Shown here piece after piece: positions 33,774 to 42,992 of a stretch of DNA of 64,000 nucleotides. A program made the translations under genes and the position numbers. The notes beneath the pieces were generated by a model that was given only the letters and a program-made list of their open reading frames with translations, was not told the DNA's origin and made no database searches. Within the stretch, counting starts at the first letter, position 1; each line of letters begins with the position of its first letter. Origin of the DNA: Verrucomicrobiota bacterium (GTDB lineage Bacteria > Verrucomicrobiota > Verrucomicrobiia > CAIQCK01); NCBI GenBank assembly GCA_016235595.1, contig JACRJX010000048.1, positions 248,001-312,000 on the forward strand, in the 5' to 3' direction.

Positions 33774-34667
33774 ATGGCTGACAAAACCCTGCTTATCGTT
33801 GACGGCCACAGCTATGCTTACCGGGCGTTCTTTGCCATTCCCAAGCTAACCAACGCGCGTGGCGAGCCGACCAATGCAGTCTTCGGCTTCCTGAAGATGT
33901 TGCGCAAAATGGCCGAAGATTTTCAACCAAGCCACTGGGCAGTCGCTTGGGACGCCGGCCTGCCGGAGGAACGGTTGAAGTTGCTGGAGACCTACAAGGC
34001 CCAGCGCCAACCGATGCCTGACGACCTCCGAGTTCAGTTACCCGCCATCCGCGATGTGCTGGAGGCCCTGCACGTCGTGTCGTTGGAGCAGCCCGGTTGC
34101 GAGGCTGACGATGTCATTGCCACCGTTTGTCGGGAGGCGGGTGACGCGCGTGTGTTAATCGCCACCGCTGACAAGGATTTGATGCAGTTGGTCAGCGATC
34201 GGGTTTGCGGGGTGCGCCTGCTGCCCAAGGGCAATGTGCTCATGGATCGCGACAGGGTGCGGGAACGTTACGGCGTGCCGCCGGAGCAGATGCTGGACCT
34301 GCTCTGCTTGACCGGCGACAGCTCCGACAACATCCCCGGCGTGCCGGGCGTTGGCGAGAAAACAGCCGTGCAATTGCTGGCTCAATTTGGCGGCGCGGAG
34401 GCGGTGCTGGCGCGCAGCGCCGAGATCGCCAACCCGAGGCTGCGCGCGGCGATCGAACAATGTGCTGAGCGGATCCGGCAGAATCGCGTGTTAATGACTT
34501 TGAACGCGACACTGCCGGTGGCGGTCGAATGGGGCCGAATGCGCCGCGTCGAGCCGGATCATGAACGGCTTGCGGTGTTGTTCGAGCGGTTTGGATTCAA
34601 GTCGCTATTGGCAGAGGCGCGACGACAAGCGCAGCCGTCGCCACAAGGGCAGTTGCCATTGTGCTGA
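33774..34667 (+). CDS. Stand-alone 5'-3' exonuclease (Pol I N-terminal-like)
   Basis: The product is 297 residues, equal to the 5' nuclease domain of DNA polymerase I with no polymerase attached. The FEN-type motifs are present: LLIVDGHSYAYRAFFA, EADDVIAT, TADKDLMQLVSD and the helix-hairpin-helix GDSSDNIPGVPGVGEKTA. It would remove RNA primers or flaps. Stand-alone copies exist in several phyla as ExoIX/Xni or next to a separate polA lacking this domain; which applies here depends on the rest of the genome. It lies between the secretin and the coaE-rho unit, with its own possible promoter not evident. Confidence 0.88.
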   Translation: MADKTLLIVDGHSYAYRAFFAIPKLTNARGEPTNAVFGFLKMLRKMAEDFQPSHWAVAWDAGLPEERLKLLETYKAQRQPMPDDLRVQLPAIRDVLEALHVVSLEQPGCEADDVIATVCREAGDARVLIATADKDLMQLVSDRVCGVRLLPKGNVLMDRDRVRERYGVPPEQMLDLLCLTGDSSDNIPGVPGVGEKTAVQLLAQFGGAEAVLARSAEIANPRLRAAIEQCAERIRQNRVLMTLNATLPVAVEWGRMRRVEPDHERLAVLFERFGFKSLLAEARRQAQPSPQGQLPLC

Positions 34668-34673
34668 CGCCAC

Positions 34674-34701
34674 TTGACATCGCGAGACAGTGCGCTACAG
34701 T
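34674..34701 (+). promoter_or_regulatory. Strong sigma-70-like promoter for coaE-rho
   Basis: TTGACA (34674-34679), a 16-bp spacer and TACAGT (34696-34701) lie 115 bp before coaE. A small hairpin TGGCCT/AGGCCA (34719-34739) would fall in the untranslated leader. Confidence 0.6.
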
Positions 34702-34816
34702 TGTGCGCCCTTGAGAGATGGCCTTGGCTTCGGAGGCCACGGACGCCAGTGCGTTTGGTGGTGAAAATAATCCCCTTTTTGTGTGTCATCGAGCGATGCC
34801 ACTCATTAGGTGGCAG

Positions 34817-35449
34817 ATGAACAGTTTGATTCAAATAGGCCTGACTGGGGGCATTGCCTCTGGCAAGACGACTGCGGCGGTGACGCTGGCGACGTTGGGA
34901 GCGCACGTGATAGACACGGACGCGTTGGCGCGCCGCGCGCTCGATCCAGGCATGCCGGGGTTTGAGGCCGCGGTGCGCGTTTTTGGCCGGGAGATTTTGA
35001 ATGCCGACGGCGCGATCGACCGCGAGCGGCTCGGTGACATCGTGTTTGCCGACGCACAGCAGCGGCAACGGTTGAACGACATCGTTCATCCGGAGGTTCG
35101 CACGGCTTGGCAAGGCGAACTGATCGAGTTGAAGCGTGCCGGCTGGCGTGGCGTGGTGACGGTGGTCATTCCGCTGCTTTACGAAGTGGCTGCGCAAGAC
35201 TGGTTCGACGCGGTGATCGCGGTGGGATGCGCCGAAACCACACAGCGGCAACGGTTGCGTGAGCGCGGATTGTCCGGGGCGCAGGCCGAGGCGCGGATTC
35301 GCGCCCAGTTGCCGATGACGGCGAAGATGGAACACGCGGATTTTGTGGTGTGGAACGAATGTTCGTTGGCGGTGCTGGAACAGCAGATGACCAGGATATG
35401 GAAACGATTGGAGTCCTTGGCGCCAGCGGATGGCAATATTTCAGATTGA
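34817..35449 (+). CDS. coaE: Dephospho-CoA kinase
   Basis: The product is 210 residues from the ATG at 34817, where family homology starts (IQIGLTGGIASGKTTAAVTL). The P-loop is GGIASGKTT (about 11-19). The substrate-binding stretch VIDTDALARRALDPG and the VVTVVIPLLYEVAAQDWFDA strand are typical. It phosphorylates dephospho-CoA in the last step of coenzyme A synthesis. rho follows 12 bases later, in one transcript from the upstream TTGACA promoter. Confidence 0.92.
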   Translation: MNSLIQIGLTGGIASGKTTAAVTLATLGAHVIDTDALARRALDPGMPGFEAAVRVFGREILNADGAIDRERLGDIVFADAQQRQRLNDIVHPEVRTAWQGELIELKRAGWRGVVTVVIPLLYEVAAQDWFDAVIAVGCAETTQRQRLRERGLSGAQAEARIRAQLPMTAKMEHADFVVWNECSLAVLEQQMTRIWKRLESLAPADGNISD

Positions 35450-35461
35450 GAGGAAACAACT

Positions 35462-36868
35462 ATGGCTAGAACATCGAAGAAAACAGCGGCGGCTGCGGAA
35501 GCGCTCGCCTCCGAAGAAAGGGCGATCAGAAAAGCCTCGCCCGAAGTGCATGCAACCGTTTCGGCAGCCGCGGAAGACAGTGTTCGCAAGGTGATCGCCG
35601 AAGGCGGCAACATCTATCTCGCCGATCTGCAGAAGATCGCCGTGCCGCAACTCAACAAGCTGGCGCGCGAACTCAACATCGAGGGCGTCGGCGTTCTCAA
35701 GAAGCACGAGGTCATCTTCAAGATCCTCGAAGCGACCGCCGTCAAGTCCAACGTCATCATGGTGGGCGAAGGCGTGCTCGAAATCCTGCCCGATGGTTTC
35801 GGTTTCCTGCGCTCGCCCAGCTACAATTACCTGCCCTGTCCCGAAGATATCTACGTCTCGCCATCGCAAATCCGCCGCTTCGACCTGGCCAATGGTGATT
35901 TGATTTCCGGCCAGATTCGCCCGCCAAAGGACAAGGAGAAGTTCTTCGCGCTGCTGAAACTCGAAGCCGTCTTTGGCGAAGATCCCGAGAAGGCCAAGGA
36001 CAAGGTCCTCTTCGACAATCTCACGCCATTGTTCCCGCGCCGGCGCATCCAGCTTGAAATCACCAGCAAGCCCGACGAGATCGCGATGCGCGCGATGGAT
36101 ATGCTGGTGCCGATCGGCATGGGCCAGCGCGGCCTGATCGTTGCGCCGCCGCGCACCGGCAAGACCATCCTGCTCCAGAAACTTGCCAATTCCATCGCCA
36201 CCAATCATCCCGAAATATTCCTGATCGTCCTGCTCATTGACGAGCGCCCGGAAGAGGTCACCGACATGGAGCGCACCGTCAAGGGTGAGGTGGTCAGTTC
36301 CTGCTTCGACGAGCCGCCCGAGCGCCACGCCCAGGTCGCCGAGATGGTCATTGAGAAGGCCAAACGCCTCGTCGAGCACAAGAGAGACGTGGTGATCCTG
36401 CTCGACTCCATCACGCGTCTGGCGCGCGCTTACAACACCCTCCAGCCGCACTCGGGCAAGATTCTTTCCGGCGGCGTGGACGCCAACGCGCTCCACAAGC
36501 CGAAGCGGTTCTTCGGCGCCGCGCGCAACATTGAGGAAGGCGGATCGCTGACGATCATCGCCACCGCGTTGATTGACACCGGCTCGCGCATGGACGAGGT
36601 CATCTTCGAGGAGTTCAAGGGCACGGGCAACATGGAATTGTGCCTTGACCGCCACCTGGTGGATAAACGCGTTTTCCCGGCCATCAACATCGAGAAGAGC
36701 GGCACGCGCAAGGAGGAGTTGCTCTACCACCCCGACGAGATGAGCCGCATCTACATCTTGCGCCGCGCCCTCTCCGGCGTGCCGCCAGTGGAAGCGATGG
36801 AACTGGTTCTCGAACGTCTGAAGAAGACCAAGAGCAACGCCGAGTTCCTGCTGACGATGCACACCTGA
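35462..36868 (+). CDS. rho: Transcription termination factor Rho
   Basis: The product is 468 residues. The first ~45 are an Ala/Lys-rich extension before the Rho N-terminal helical domain (LADLQKIAVPQLNKLARELN, about 53-72). An RNA-binding OB fold (EGVLEILPDGFGFLRSPSYN) follows. The hexameric ATPase has the P-loop APPRTGKT (about 228-235), LLIDERPEEVTDM and the Q/R-loop regions. A GAGGAAA ribosome site precedes the ATG. It terminates transcription of untranslated RNA. The extension is short compared with the long inserts of actinobacterial Rho. Confidence 0.97.
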   Translation: MARTSKKTAAAAEALASEERAIRKASPEVHATVSAAAEDSVRKVIAEGGNIYLADLQKIAVPQLNKLARELNIEGVGVLKKHEVIFKILEATAVKSNVIMVGEGVLEILPDGFGFLRSPSYNYLPCPEDIYVSPSQIRRFDLANGDLISGQIRPPKDKEKFFALLKLEAVFGEDPEKAKDKVLFDNLTPLFPRRRIQLEITSKPDEIAMRAMDMLVPIGMGQRGLIVAPPRTGKTILLQKLANSIATNHPEIFLIVLLIDERPEEVTDMERTVKGEVVSSCFDEPPERHAQVAEMVIEKAKRLVEHKRDVVILLDSITRLARAYNTLQPHSGKILSGGVDANALHKPKRFFGAARNIEEGGSLTIIATALIDTGSRMDEVIFEEFKGTGNMELCLDRHLVDKRVFPAINIEKSGTRKEELLYHPDEMSRIYILRRALSGVPPVEAMELVLERLKKTKSNAEFLLTMHT

Positions 36869-36899
36869 GCCAGCGCGACCGGAACTTGTTCTTCTCTCG

Positions 36900-38351
36900 C
36901 TAGTGGCCGCTCTTAAGGTGGCCCCCGGCGGATTGTGGATTCGTTCCGCCGGGATGCATAATGATGACCCGCGCGCCTTGGGGCCATATCTTTACCGCCT
37001 CGCGGTAGTGTTGCATCGCCTCGTCTGTACGGCCCTTGCTCAGAAGGTAAGTGCCGAGGCTGGAGTGAGCGAAGCAGTTCCTATCGGTCACCGCAAGAGT
37101 GTGTGTGAATAGCGTGCCGCTATCTGTCCAAAACCCAAGCTGGTAATCCGTGCGCCAGGCGCACAAGCCCAGCAGCATCCCCGCCAGTGCGATGACCACG
37201 CTTTTCCGTGGATTATATCTCGCTACGGCTTCGCCCGCCGCCCATGCCACGATCAGGAAGATGCCGATCAACGAGATATAGGTGTAGCGGTCAGCCAGGG
37301 AATAAGTTCCCATCCTCACTACCCCGAGCACCGGCGCCAACGTGCCGAGAAACCAGAACCAGCCTGTGGCCAGATACGGCCGCTGCCGCGCCCGGCGGAC
37401 AACCCAGCCAGTGGTGACCACCAGAAAAACGACGGCCAGAATGACCACTCCGATCGGCCAGTTCCACGTCGGCGGATACGGATACGGGAGGGCAAGCTCC
37501 GCCGGCCAGAGCGTTTTCCACAGATAACGCGGGTAGGACACCAGAGCGTTGTTGATGCGCTGGTCCAAGGCCAGGATGCTCGTCGAGGCAGCTGAAAACG
37601 TCAGCGCGCTGGAAACGGCCGCCAGCAGGAAGAACGGAGTTTTCTCCACCGCCAGTTCGCGCCAGCGTAGCAACGTATGTGAAGGCTTCCACCGTTCCAG
37701 CGGCCAATAATCCAGCAGCAACAACACAAACGGCAGCGTCACCACAATCGGTTTGGCCATCAGGCCGCAGGCGAAAAACAAAAGTGCTGCCGCATAACAA
37801 CCTCCCGCCCGGCTCCTGATTTCTTGAGCCTTGAATCTCACATACCCGGCATAGGCACCCAGCGTCAGCAGCCAGAACAGGGTGCTCAACGCGCCCTTAA
37901 GCTCCGACACCCACGCCACCGTTTCGACGTGGAGCGGGTGTAACGCGAACAGCGCAGCCACCAGTGCGCTTCGCCACAGGCTGCCGGTCATGAAACGCAG
38001 CAGGATGAACAGCAGCACCGTATTGACGGTATGAAGCAGCACATTGGTCAGATGATGTCCCCACGGGTTATTCCCGTAAATCTGCCAGTCCAGGATGTGG
38101 GCAACCCACGTCAGTGGAATCCAAAGGTCCTCGTTGTTGGTCGTGAACGCCCATCGGATGCTTTCCGCCGTCAGACCCCGTTGCACATGGCTGTTGCTGG
38201 TGACGTAATTGGGGTCGTCGTAGTTGATGAAACCGCATTCTGTCGCCCGCCAAAACACTGCAAGAGTCACCACGGCCAACCATAGCGCCATCCAGACGGC
38301 GCCGCGCCGGCTGTTCGTGAACACAGTTTCAGTGTTGTCGAGGCTCTTCAC
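36900..38351 (-). CDS. TMTC/PMT-like membrane protein with TPR tail, paralogue A
   Basis: The product is 483 residues from a GTG start at 38351 that aligns with Met4 of paralogue B. About ten transmembrane segments are visible, with the family motif ALHPLHVETVAWVSELKGAL and an early acidic motif FINYDDPNYV. One TPR unit ends the protein (SSLGTYLLSKGRTDEAMQHY), after which the last ~25 residues do not align with paralogue B. Related proteins are O-glycosyltransferase-like (GT-C). Paralogue B lies just upstream on the same strand, and short upstream sequences (CTATTTATGG / GTATTTATGG) are shared, pointing to a recent tandem duplication. Confidence 0.75.
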   Translation of the reverse strand: MKSLDNTETVFTNSRRGAVWMALWLAVVTLAVFWRATECGFINYDDPNYVTSNSHVQRGLTAESIRWAFTTNNEDLWIPLTWVAHILDWQIYGNNPWGHHLTNVLLHTVNTVLLFILLRFMTGSLWRSALVAALFALHPLHVETVAWVSELKGALSTLFWLLTLGAYAGYVRFKAQEIRSRAGGCYAAALLFFACGLMAKPIVVTLPFVLLLLDYWPLERWKPSHTLLRWRELAVEKTPFFLLAAVSSALTFSAASTSILALDQRINNALVSYPRYLWKTLWPAELALPYPYPPTWNWPIGVVILAVVFLVVTTGWVVRRARQRPYLATGWFWFLGTLAPVLGVVRMGTYSLADRYTYISLIGIFLIVAWAAGEAVARYNPRKSVVIALAGMLLGLCAWRTDYQLGFWTDSGTLFTHTLAVTDRNCFAHSSLGTYLLSKGRTDEAMQHYREAVKIWPQGARVIIMHPGGTNPQSAGGHLKSGH

Positions 38352-38489
38352 AAATCACACGAGTGGCTATTTATGGCCAGTTCTCGCCTGTATTTCCAGT
38401 GTGATCGCAGACTGATTATGATCTGCCCGGGCCGGACAAGGATGGCCGGGATGTGAAAGAGATGCGCTGTTGCCCATCCCGGGGAAACC

Positions 38490-39950
38490 TCACTCTTTCC
38501 GCTTGTCGCCGTTCTTCTTGAGGCGCTCCCTGGCAGTCTGAGCATTAAACAGATTATTCCAAGCGGTGCCATATTGCGGGCAGATTCTCACTGCCGCCAT
38601 GTAATGCTTTATTGCCTCATCCAAGCGACCGCTGTTCTCAAGGTGGAAGCCCAGATTGGTGTGGGCGATGAAGTTCTTATCAGTCACCTGGAGCGCGTGG
38701 GTGAACAATGTGCCGCTGTCGCGCCAGAAACCCAGTTGATGAACCGTGCGCCAGGCGCAAGAGCACAGCAGCAACACCGCCAGCGCGCTGACCGCGGTTC
38801 TCCAATGCCTTGACCGCGATGCCGCTTCGCCCGCGGCCCAAGCCGCCGCCACAAAAATCCCGATCAACGGGACGTAAGTGTAGCGATCGGCAATGGAGTA
38901 AAGTCCCGACATCCGCACCAGCCCGAGCACCGGCACCAGTGTGCCGAGAAACCAGAACCAACCCATCGCCACATACGCCCGCCGCGGCGCTTGTTGGATG
39001 ACCCATTGGGTCACCGCCGCCAGAAATGCGGTTGCCAGCAACACTTCCCAGAGCGGCCAGTGCCACGGATGCGGATACGGCACTGCGAGGTCAAGGGGCC
39101 AGAGCATTTTGCCCAGATAACGCGGGTAGGAAATCAACGCGTTGCTGATACGCTGGCCTGCCAAGAGAACGCCATCCGGCGCTTTGCAGAACGTCACCAG
39201 GCTGACGATTCCCGCCAGCAAGAAGAACGGGATCTTCTCCACGATCAGTTCGCGCCAGCGTTGCGGAATATGCCGGGGTTTCCAACGCTCCAGCGGCCAG
39301 TAATCCAGCAGCAACAACACAAACGGCAGCGTGACCACGATCGGTTTGGCCAGCAGGCCGCAGGTGAAGAACAGCAGCGCCAGCGCATAGCCGCTCCGCG
39401 CCTGAATCCTCAGCCCTTGCGCGTTGAACTGTGTATACCGGGCGTAGCTCCAGAGTGCCAGCAGCCAGAAGAACGTGCTTAGCACGCCCTTCCGTTCCGA
39501 TACCCACGCTGCTGTTTCCACGTGGAGCGGATGCAACGCGAACAGCGCGGCGACCCCTGCGCTTCGCCACAGGCTGCCGGTCATGCAACGCAGTAGAAGA
39601 AACAACAACACCGTGTTGGCGGTGTGAAGCAGGATGCTGGTCAGGTGGTGTCCCCAGGGATTGCTCCGATAAAGCTGCCAGTCCACAATGTGCGAAAGCC
39701 ACGTCAGTGGAATTCGGAGGCCTTCGTAATAGACTGTGAATGCCCAGCGGACGTTTTCTGCCGTCAGGCCTTTCTGCACGTGACTGTTGCTTGTCACATA
39801 ATCGTTGTCGTCGTAATTGACGAAGTCGCACTGCGTTGCCGGCCAGAAAACCGCGAGCGTCACCGCCGCCAAGCACAGTGCCATCCACCAGACGTTACGG
39901 TTGTTTTGGGGCACAGCTTCGGTTTTGTCTGGGCTCATCATAAAACGCAT
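38490..39950 (-). CDS. TMTC/PMT-like membrane protein with TPR tail, paralogue B
   Basis: The product is 486 residues. It matches paralogue A over nearly its full length (NSHVQKGLTAENVRWAFT versus NSHVQRGLTAESIRWAFT, NPWGHHLT in both, ALHPLHVETAAWVSERKGVL). The GT-C-type acidic motif is FVNYDDNDYV. A TPR unit near the C-terminus (TNLGFHLENSGRLDEAIKHY) suggests protein contact. The start at 39950 is one of three near Mets (39950, 39941, 39938). It and paralogue A sit between rho and ppdK, convergent with rho, and are the only accessory-looking genes in this housekeeping stretch. Confidence 0.75.
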   Translation of the reverse strand: MRFMMSPDKTEAVPQNNRNVWWMALCLAAVTLAVFWPATQCDFVNYDDNDYVTSNSHVQKGLTAENVRWAFTVYYEGLRIPLTWLSHIVDWQLYRSNPWGHHLTSILLHTANTVLLFLLLRCMTGSLWRSAGVAALFALHPLHVETAAWVSERKGVLSTFFWLLALWSYARYTQFNAQGLRIQARSGYALALLFFTCGLLAKPIVVTLPFVLLLLDYWPLERWKPRHIPQRWRELIVEKIPFFLLAGIVSLVTFCKAPDGVLLAGQRISNALISYPRYLGKMLWPLDLAVPYPHPWHWPLWEVLLATAFLAAVTQWVIQQAPRRAYVAMGWFWFLGTLVPVLGLVRMSGLYSIADRYTYVPLIGIFVAAAWAAGEAASRSRHWRTAVSALAVLLLCSCAWRTVHQLGFWRDSGTLFTHALQVTDKNFIAHTNLGFHLENSGRLDEAIKHYMAAVRICPQYGTAWNNLFNAQTARERLKKNGDKRKE

Positions 39951-40059
39951 CCAACGGGGTATTTATGGACATTTTCCGTCCTCTTTTCCAGCGAGAACAC
40001 AACCTGTTGACGCGCACAAGACGAGGCTGGTTTTATCTGGCTTTTATCCCGTTGCGACC

Positions 40060-40087
40060 TTGACAGGCGGCGGCATTTCACTAGACT
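40060..40087 (+). promoter_or_regulatory. Promoter of ppdK
   Basis: TTGACA (40060-40065), a 16-bp spacer and TAGACT (40082-40087). The predicted transcript starts near 40094, right at a strong hairpin. Confidence 0.6.
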
Positions 40088-40095
40088 CCCGGTTT

Positions 40096-40124
40096 CTTTG
40101 GCGGCGGGGTTTCGCCGTCCAAAG
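40096..40124 (+). promoter_or_regulatory. 5'-end stem-loop in the ppdK leader
   Basis: CTTTGG-CGGCG / CGCCG-T-CCAAAG makes an 11-bp stem with one bulged T and a GGGTTT loop. It would be the first structure on the ppdK mRNA. There is no U-tract after it, so it is not an intrinsic terminator. Confidence 0.5.
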
Positions 40125-40152
40125 TCACATATAACGAATTAGGACTAATACC

Positions 40153-42921
40153 ATGGCTAAAACAAAAGCTTCCAAGGCCGCCAAGAGCGGCAAGACCCCC
40201 AAGTGCGTGTATTTCTTCGGCGGCGGCAAGGCCGACGGCAACGAGTCGATGAAGAACCTCCTCGGCGGCAAAGGCGCCAACCTCGCTGAGATGGCCGGCC
40301 ATCCGAGCCTGCGCCTGCCGGTGCCTCCGGGATTCACCATCACCACCGAAGTCTGCACCCACTACTACGACAACAAGCACACCTACCCGAAAGTGCTCAA
40401 AGAGCAGGTAGGCGCCGCGCTCGCAAAGGTCGAGGAGTTGATGGGCAAGAAATTTGGCTGCCCGAACAATCCGCTGCTCGTCTCGGTCCGTTCCGGCGCG
40501 CGCCGTTCGATGCCGGGCATGATGGACACGGTGCTCAACGTCGGTCTCAACGACACCACCGTTCAGGGCCTCATTGCGCAGACCAAGAATCCCCGTTTCG
40601 CGTACGACGCTTATCGCCGCCTCGTCATGATGTATTCTGACGTGGTGATGGAAAAGGCCGAGGGCATCGAGCCCAAGGGCGGCAAAGGCATCCGCAAGTT
40701 GCTCGATGAGCGGCTTGAGGCAGTCAAACACGCCAAGGGCTACAAGTCCGACACCGAACTGACCGCCGACGACCTCAAGGGCCTCGTCGCCGAGTTTAAG
40801 CAGAAAGTCAAGGAAGTGCTTGGCAAGCCGTTCCCCGAAGATCCGCTCGCGCAGCTCTGGGGCGGCATCGGCGCTGTGTTCATGAGTTGGAACGGCAAGC
40901 GCGCAGTCGAGTATCGCCGCATCGAAAAGATTCCTGACGAGTGGGGCACCGCCGTCAACGTGCAGAGCATGGTGTTCGGCAATATGGGCGATGATTGCGC
41001 CACGGGCGTGGCGTTCACACGCAACCCCGGCAACGGCGAGCCGTATTTCTACGGTGAATATCTCGTCAACGCGCAGGGCGAAGACGTCGTCGCCGGCATC
41101 CGCACACCCGGCCCGATCAACGAGAAGTCCAAGAACGATCACAGCAAGGACATGCCCACGCTGCAGCAGATCATGCCGCCGATCTACAACGAACTCGACG
41201 GCATCCAGAAGCGCCTTGAGAAGCACTACAAGGATATGCAGGACATCGAGTTCACGATCGAGAAGGGCCGCCTGTTCATGCTCCAATGCCGCGTTGGCAA
41301 GCGCAACGGTGTCGCAGCCGTCCGCATGGCCACGGACATGTATAAGGAGAAGCTGATTGACGCCCACACGGCCATCAAGCGTGTCGCGCCGAACCAGCTC
41401 GTCGAGCTGCTCCTGCCGATGCTCGATCCGAAGGCCGAAGCCATCACCAACGTCATCGCCAAGGGTTTGCCTGCCGGTCCCGGCGGCGCCATTGGCCGTG
41501 TTGTGTTCTCCTCGAAAGACGCGGTCGAGTGGGCTTCGCGCGGAGAGAAAGTCATCCTCGTTCGCGAAGAGACTTCGCCCGAGGACGTGGACGGCATGCA
41601 CAAGGCGCAGGCCATCCTCACCAGCAAAGGCGGCATGACCAGCCATGCGGCGCTCGTCGCCCGCGGTTGGGGCAAGTGCTGCATCGTCGGCTGCGGCGAT
41701 CTCGAAGTCAGCGACGACGGCAAGTCCTTTAGCACCAAGAAAGGTACCGTCGTCAAGGAAGGCGATTGGATCAGCCTCAACGGAACCAAGGGCCACGTTT
41801 ATCTCGGCCAGGTGCCGCTTGTGGCCGTGGACCTCGAGCACAACACCGCCTACACCACGCTCATGAAGCTCGTGGACAAGGTCCGCGTGTTGAAGATTCG
41901 CACCAACGCCGACACGCCGAAGGATGCCGCGCAGGCGATCAAGTTTGGCGCGGAAGGCATCGGCCTGTTCCGCACCGAACACATGTTCTACGGCGAAGGC
42001 AGCGACCAGCCGCTGTTCCTGTTGCGCAAGATGATCATGAGCAAGACGCTCGCCGAGCGCCGCAAGGCCCTCGATGAGTTGTTCCCGTTCGTGAAGCGCG
42101 ACGTGAAGGCGACGCTCGAGGAGTTGAACGGTCATCCGCTGACCATCCGTCTGCTCGATCCGCCCCTGCACGAATTCGTGCCGAAGGCCGAAGACAAACT
42201 CCAGGAACTCGCCAACGCGCTCAAGATTGACATCAACGAAGTCAAGAAGCGCGGCGAAGCGTTGCATGAGACCAACCCGATGCTCGGTCATCGTGGCGTC
42301 CGCCTCGGTATCACCTATCCGGAGATCACCGAGATGCAGGTGCGCGCGATCCTCGAAGCCACTGCGGAATTGATCAAGGCCGGCAAGAAGGTCGAGTCGG
42401 AGATCATGATCCCGGTGACCTGCGCCGCCAACGAGCTGATCCATCAGCGCGCAATCGTGGACAGGGTGGCCGCCGAGGTGAAGGCGAAGTTCGGTCTGAA
42501 GAAACTGCCGTTCATGTTCGGCACGATGATCGAAATCCCGCGCGCCGCGTTGCGCGCCGGCAAGATGGCCGAGGTGGGTGAGTTCTTCAGCTTCGGCACC
42601 AACGACCTGACGCAGATGAGCTTCGGCTTCAGCCGTGATGACATCGGCAGCTTCCTGCCTGACTACGTCAGCAACAAGATCCTGGTGGACGATCCGTTCC
42701 AGACACTCGATCAGGATGGCGTCGGTGAACTCATCAAGTTTGGCATCCAGCGCGGCCGCAAGACCCGCCCCAACCTCAAGGTTGGCATCTGCGGTGAGCA
42801 CGGTGGCGATCCGGAGAGCGTGAAGTTCTGCCATCGCGTTGGCATGAACTACGTCAGCTGCTCGCCGTTCCGCGTGCCGATTGCCCGGCTGGCTGCCGCG
42901 CAAGCTGCGATTGAGAAGTAA
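40153..42921 (+). CDS. ppdK: Pyruvate, phosphate dikinase
   Basis: The product is 922 residues. It interconverts pyruvate, ATP and phosphate with phosphoenolpyruvate, AMP and pyrophosphate. The nucleotide-binding domain begins at KCVYFFGGGKADG and shows SVRSGARRSMPGMMDTVLN. The swivelling phosphohistidine domain carries GGMTSHAALVARGWGKCCIV with catalytic His near 497. The PEP barrel shows GLFRTEHMFYG, FSFGTNDLTQMSFGFSRDD and the C-terminal ICGEHGGDP with the active-site Cys near 878. A short Lys-rich extension (AKTKASKAAKSGKTPK) precedes the domain. It is monocistronic, with its own promoter and leader hairpin. Confidence 0.97.
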   Translation: MAKTKASKAAKSGKTPKCVYFFGGGKADGNESMKNLLGGKGANLAEMAGHPSLRLPVPPGFTITTEVCTHYYDNKHTYPKVLKEQVGAALAKVEELMGKKFGCPNNPLLVSVRSGARRSMPGMMDTVLNVGLNDTTVQGLIAQTKNPRFAYDAYRRLVMMYSDVVMEKAEGIEPKGGKGIRKLLDERLEAVKHAKGYKSDTELTADDLKGLVAEFKQKVKEVLGKPFPEDPLAQLWGGIGAVFMSWNGKRAVEYRRIEKIPDEWGTAVNVQSMVFGNMGDDCATGVAFTRNPGNGEPYFYGEYLVNAQGEDVVAGIRTPGPINEKSKNDHSKDMPTLQQIMPPIYNELDGIQKRLEKHYKDMQDIEFTIEKGRLFMLQCRVGKRNGVAAVRMATDMYKEKLIDAHTAIKRVAPNQLVELLLPMLDPKAEAITNVIAKGLPAGPGGAIGRVVFSSKDAVEWASRGEKVILVREETSPEDVDGMHKAQAILTSKGGMTSHAALVARGWGKCCIVGCGDLEVSDDGKSFSTKKGTVVKEGDWISLNGTKGHVYLGQVPLVAVDLEHNTAYTTLMKLVDKVRVLKIRTNADTPKDAAQAIKFGAEGIGLFRTEHMFYGEGSDQPLFLLRKMIMSKTLAERRKALDELFPFVKRDVKATLEELNGHPLTIRLLDPPLHEFVPKAEDKLQELANALKIDINEVKKRGEALHETNPMLGHRGVRLGITYPEITEMQVRAILEATAELIKAGKKVESEIMIPVTCAANELIHQRAIVDRVAAEVKAKFGLKKLPFMFGTMIEIPRAALRAGKMAEVGEFFSFGTNDLTQMSFGFSRDDIGSFLPDYVSNKILVDDPFQTLDQDGVGELIKFGIQRGRKTRPNLKVGICGEHGGDPESVKFCHRVGMNYVSCSPFRVPIARLAAAQAAIEK

Positions 42922-42924
42922 AGC

Positions 42925-42952
42925 TTGAGCAAACGGCGGAGTAGTTTAGTCT
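42925..42952 (+). promoter_or_regulatory. Promoter of the sigma factor gene
   Basis: TTGAGC (42925-42930), a 16-bp spacer and TAGTCT (42947-42952) start three bases after the ppdK stop. Confidence 0.5.
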
Positions 42953-42963
42953 AGGGAATGTGG

Positions 42964-42992
42964 CGCGGCCACCGGTAATCCCGGTGGCCGCG
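42964..42992 (+). promoter_or_regulatory. Perfect 12-bp stem-loop in the sigma factor leader
   Basis: GCGGCCACCGG (42965-42975) and CCGGTGGCCGC (42981-42991) pair perfectly around a TAATC loop, extended by C42964-G42992. It lies between the candidate promoter and the GGGAG ribosome site. It could terminate ppdK only weakly, having no U-tract; a 5' stabiliser or translation control are the alternatives. Confidence 0.6.

Noticed and set aside
34668..34816. Possible tRNA or riboswitch before coaE
   Set aside because: Only a short 6-bp hairpin is found; no cloverleaf or known aptamer pattern could be drawn.
35441..36862. A 473-codon minus-strand frame opposite rho
   Set aside because: rho is unmistakable on the plus strand.
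40081..42903. A 940-codon open frame on the minus strand opposite ppdK
   Set aside because: It mirrors ppdK codon by codon, has low-complexity composition rich in Val, Ala, Glu and His, and no family motifs. Such frames are common opposite GC-rich genes.
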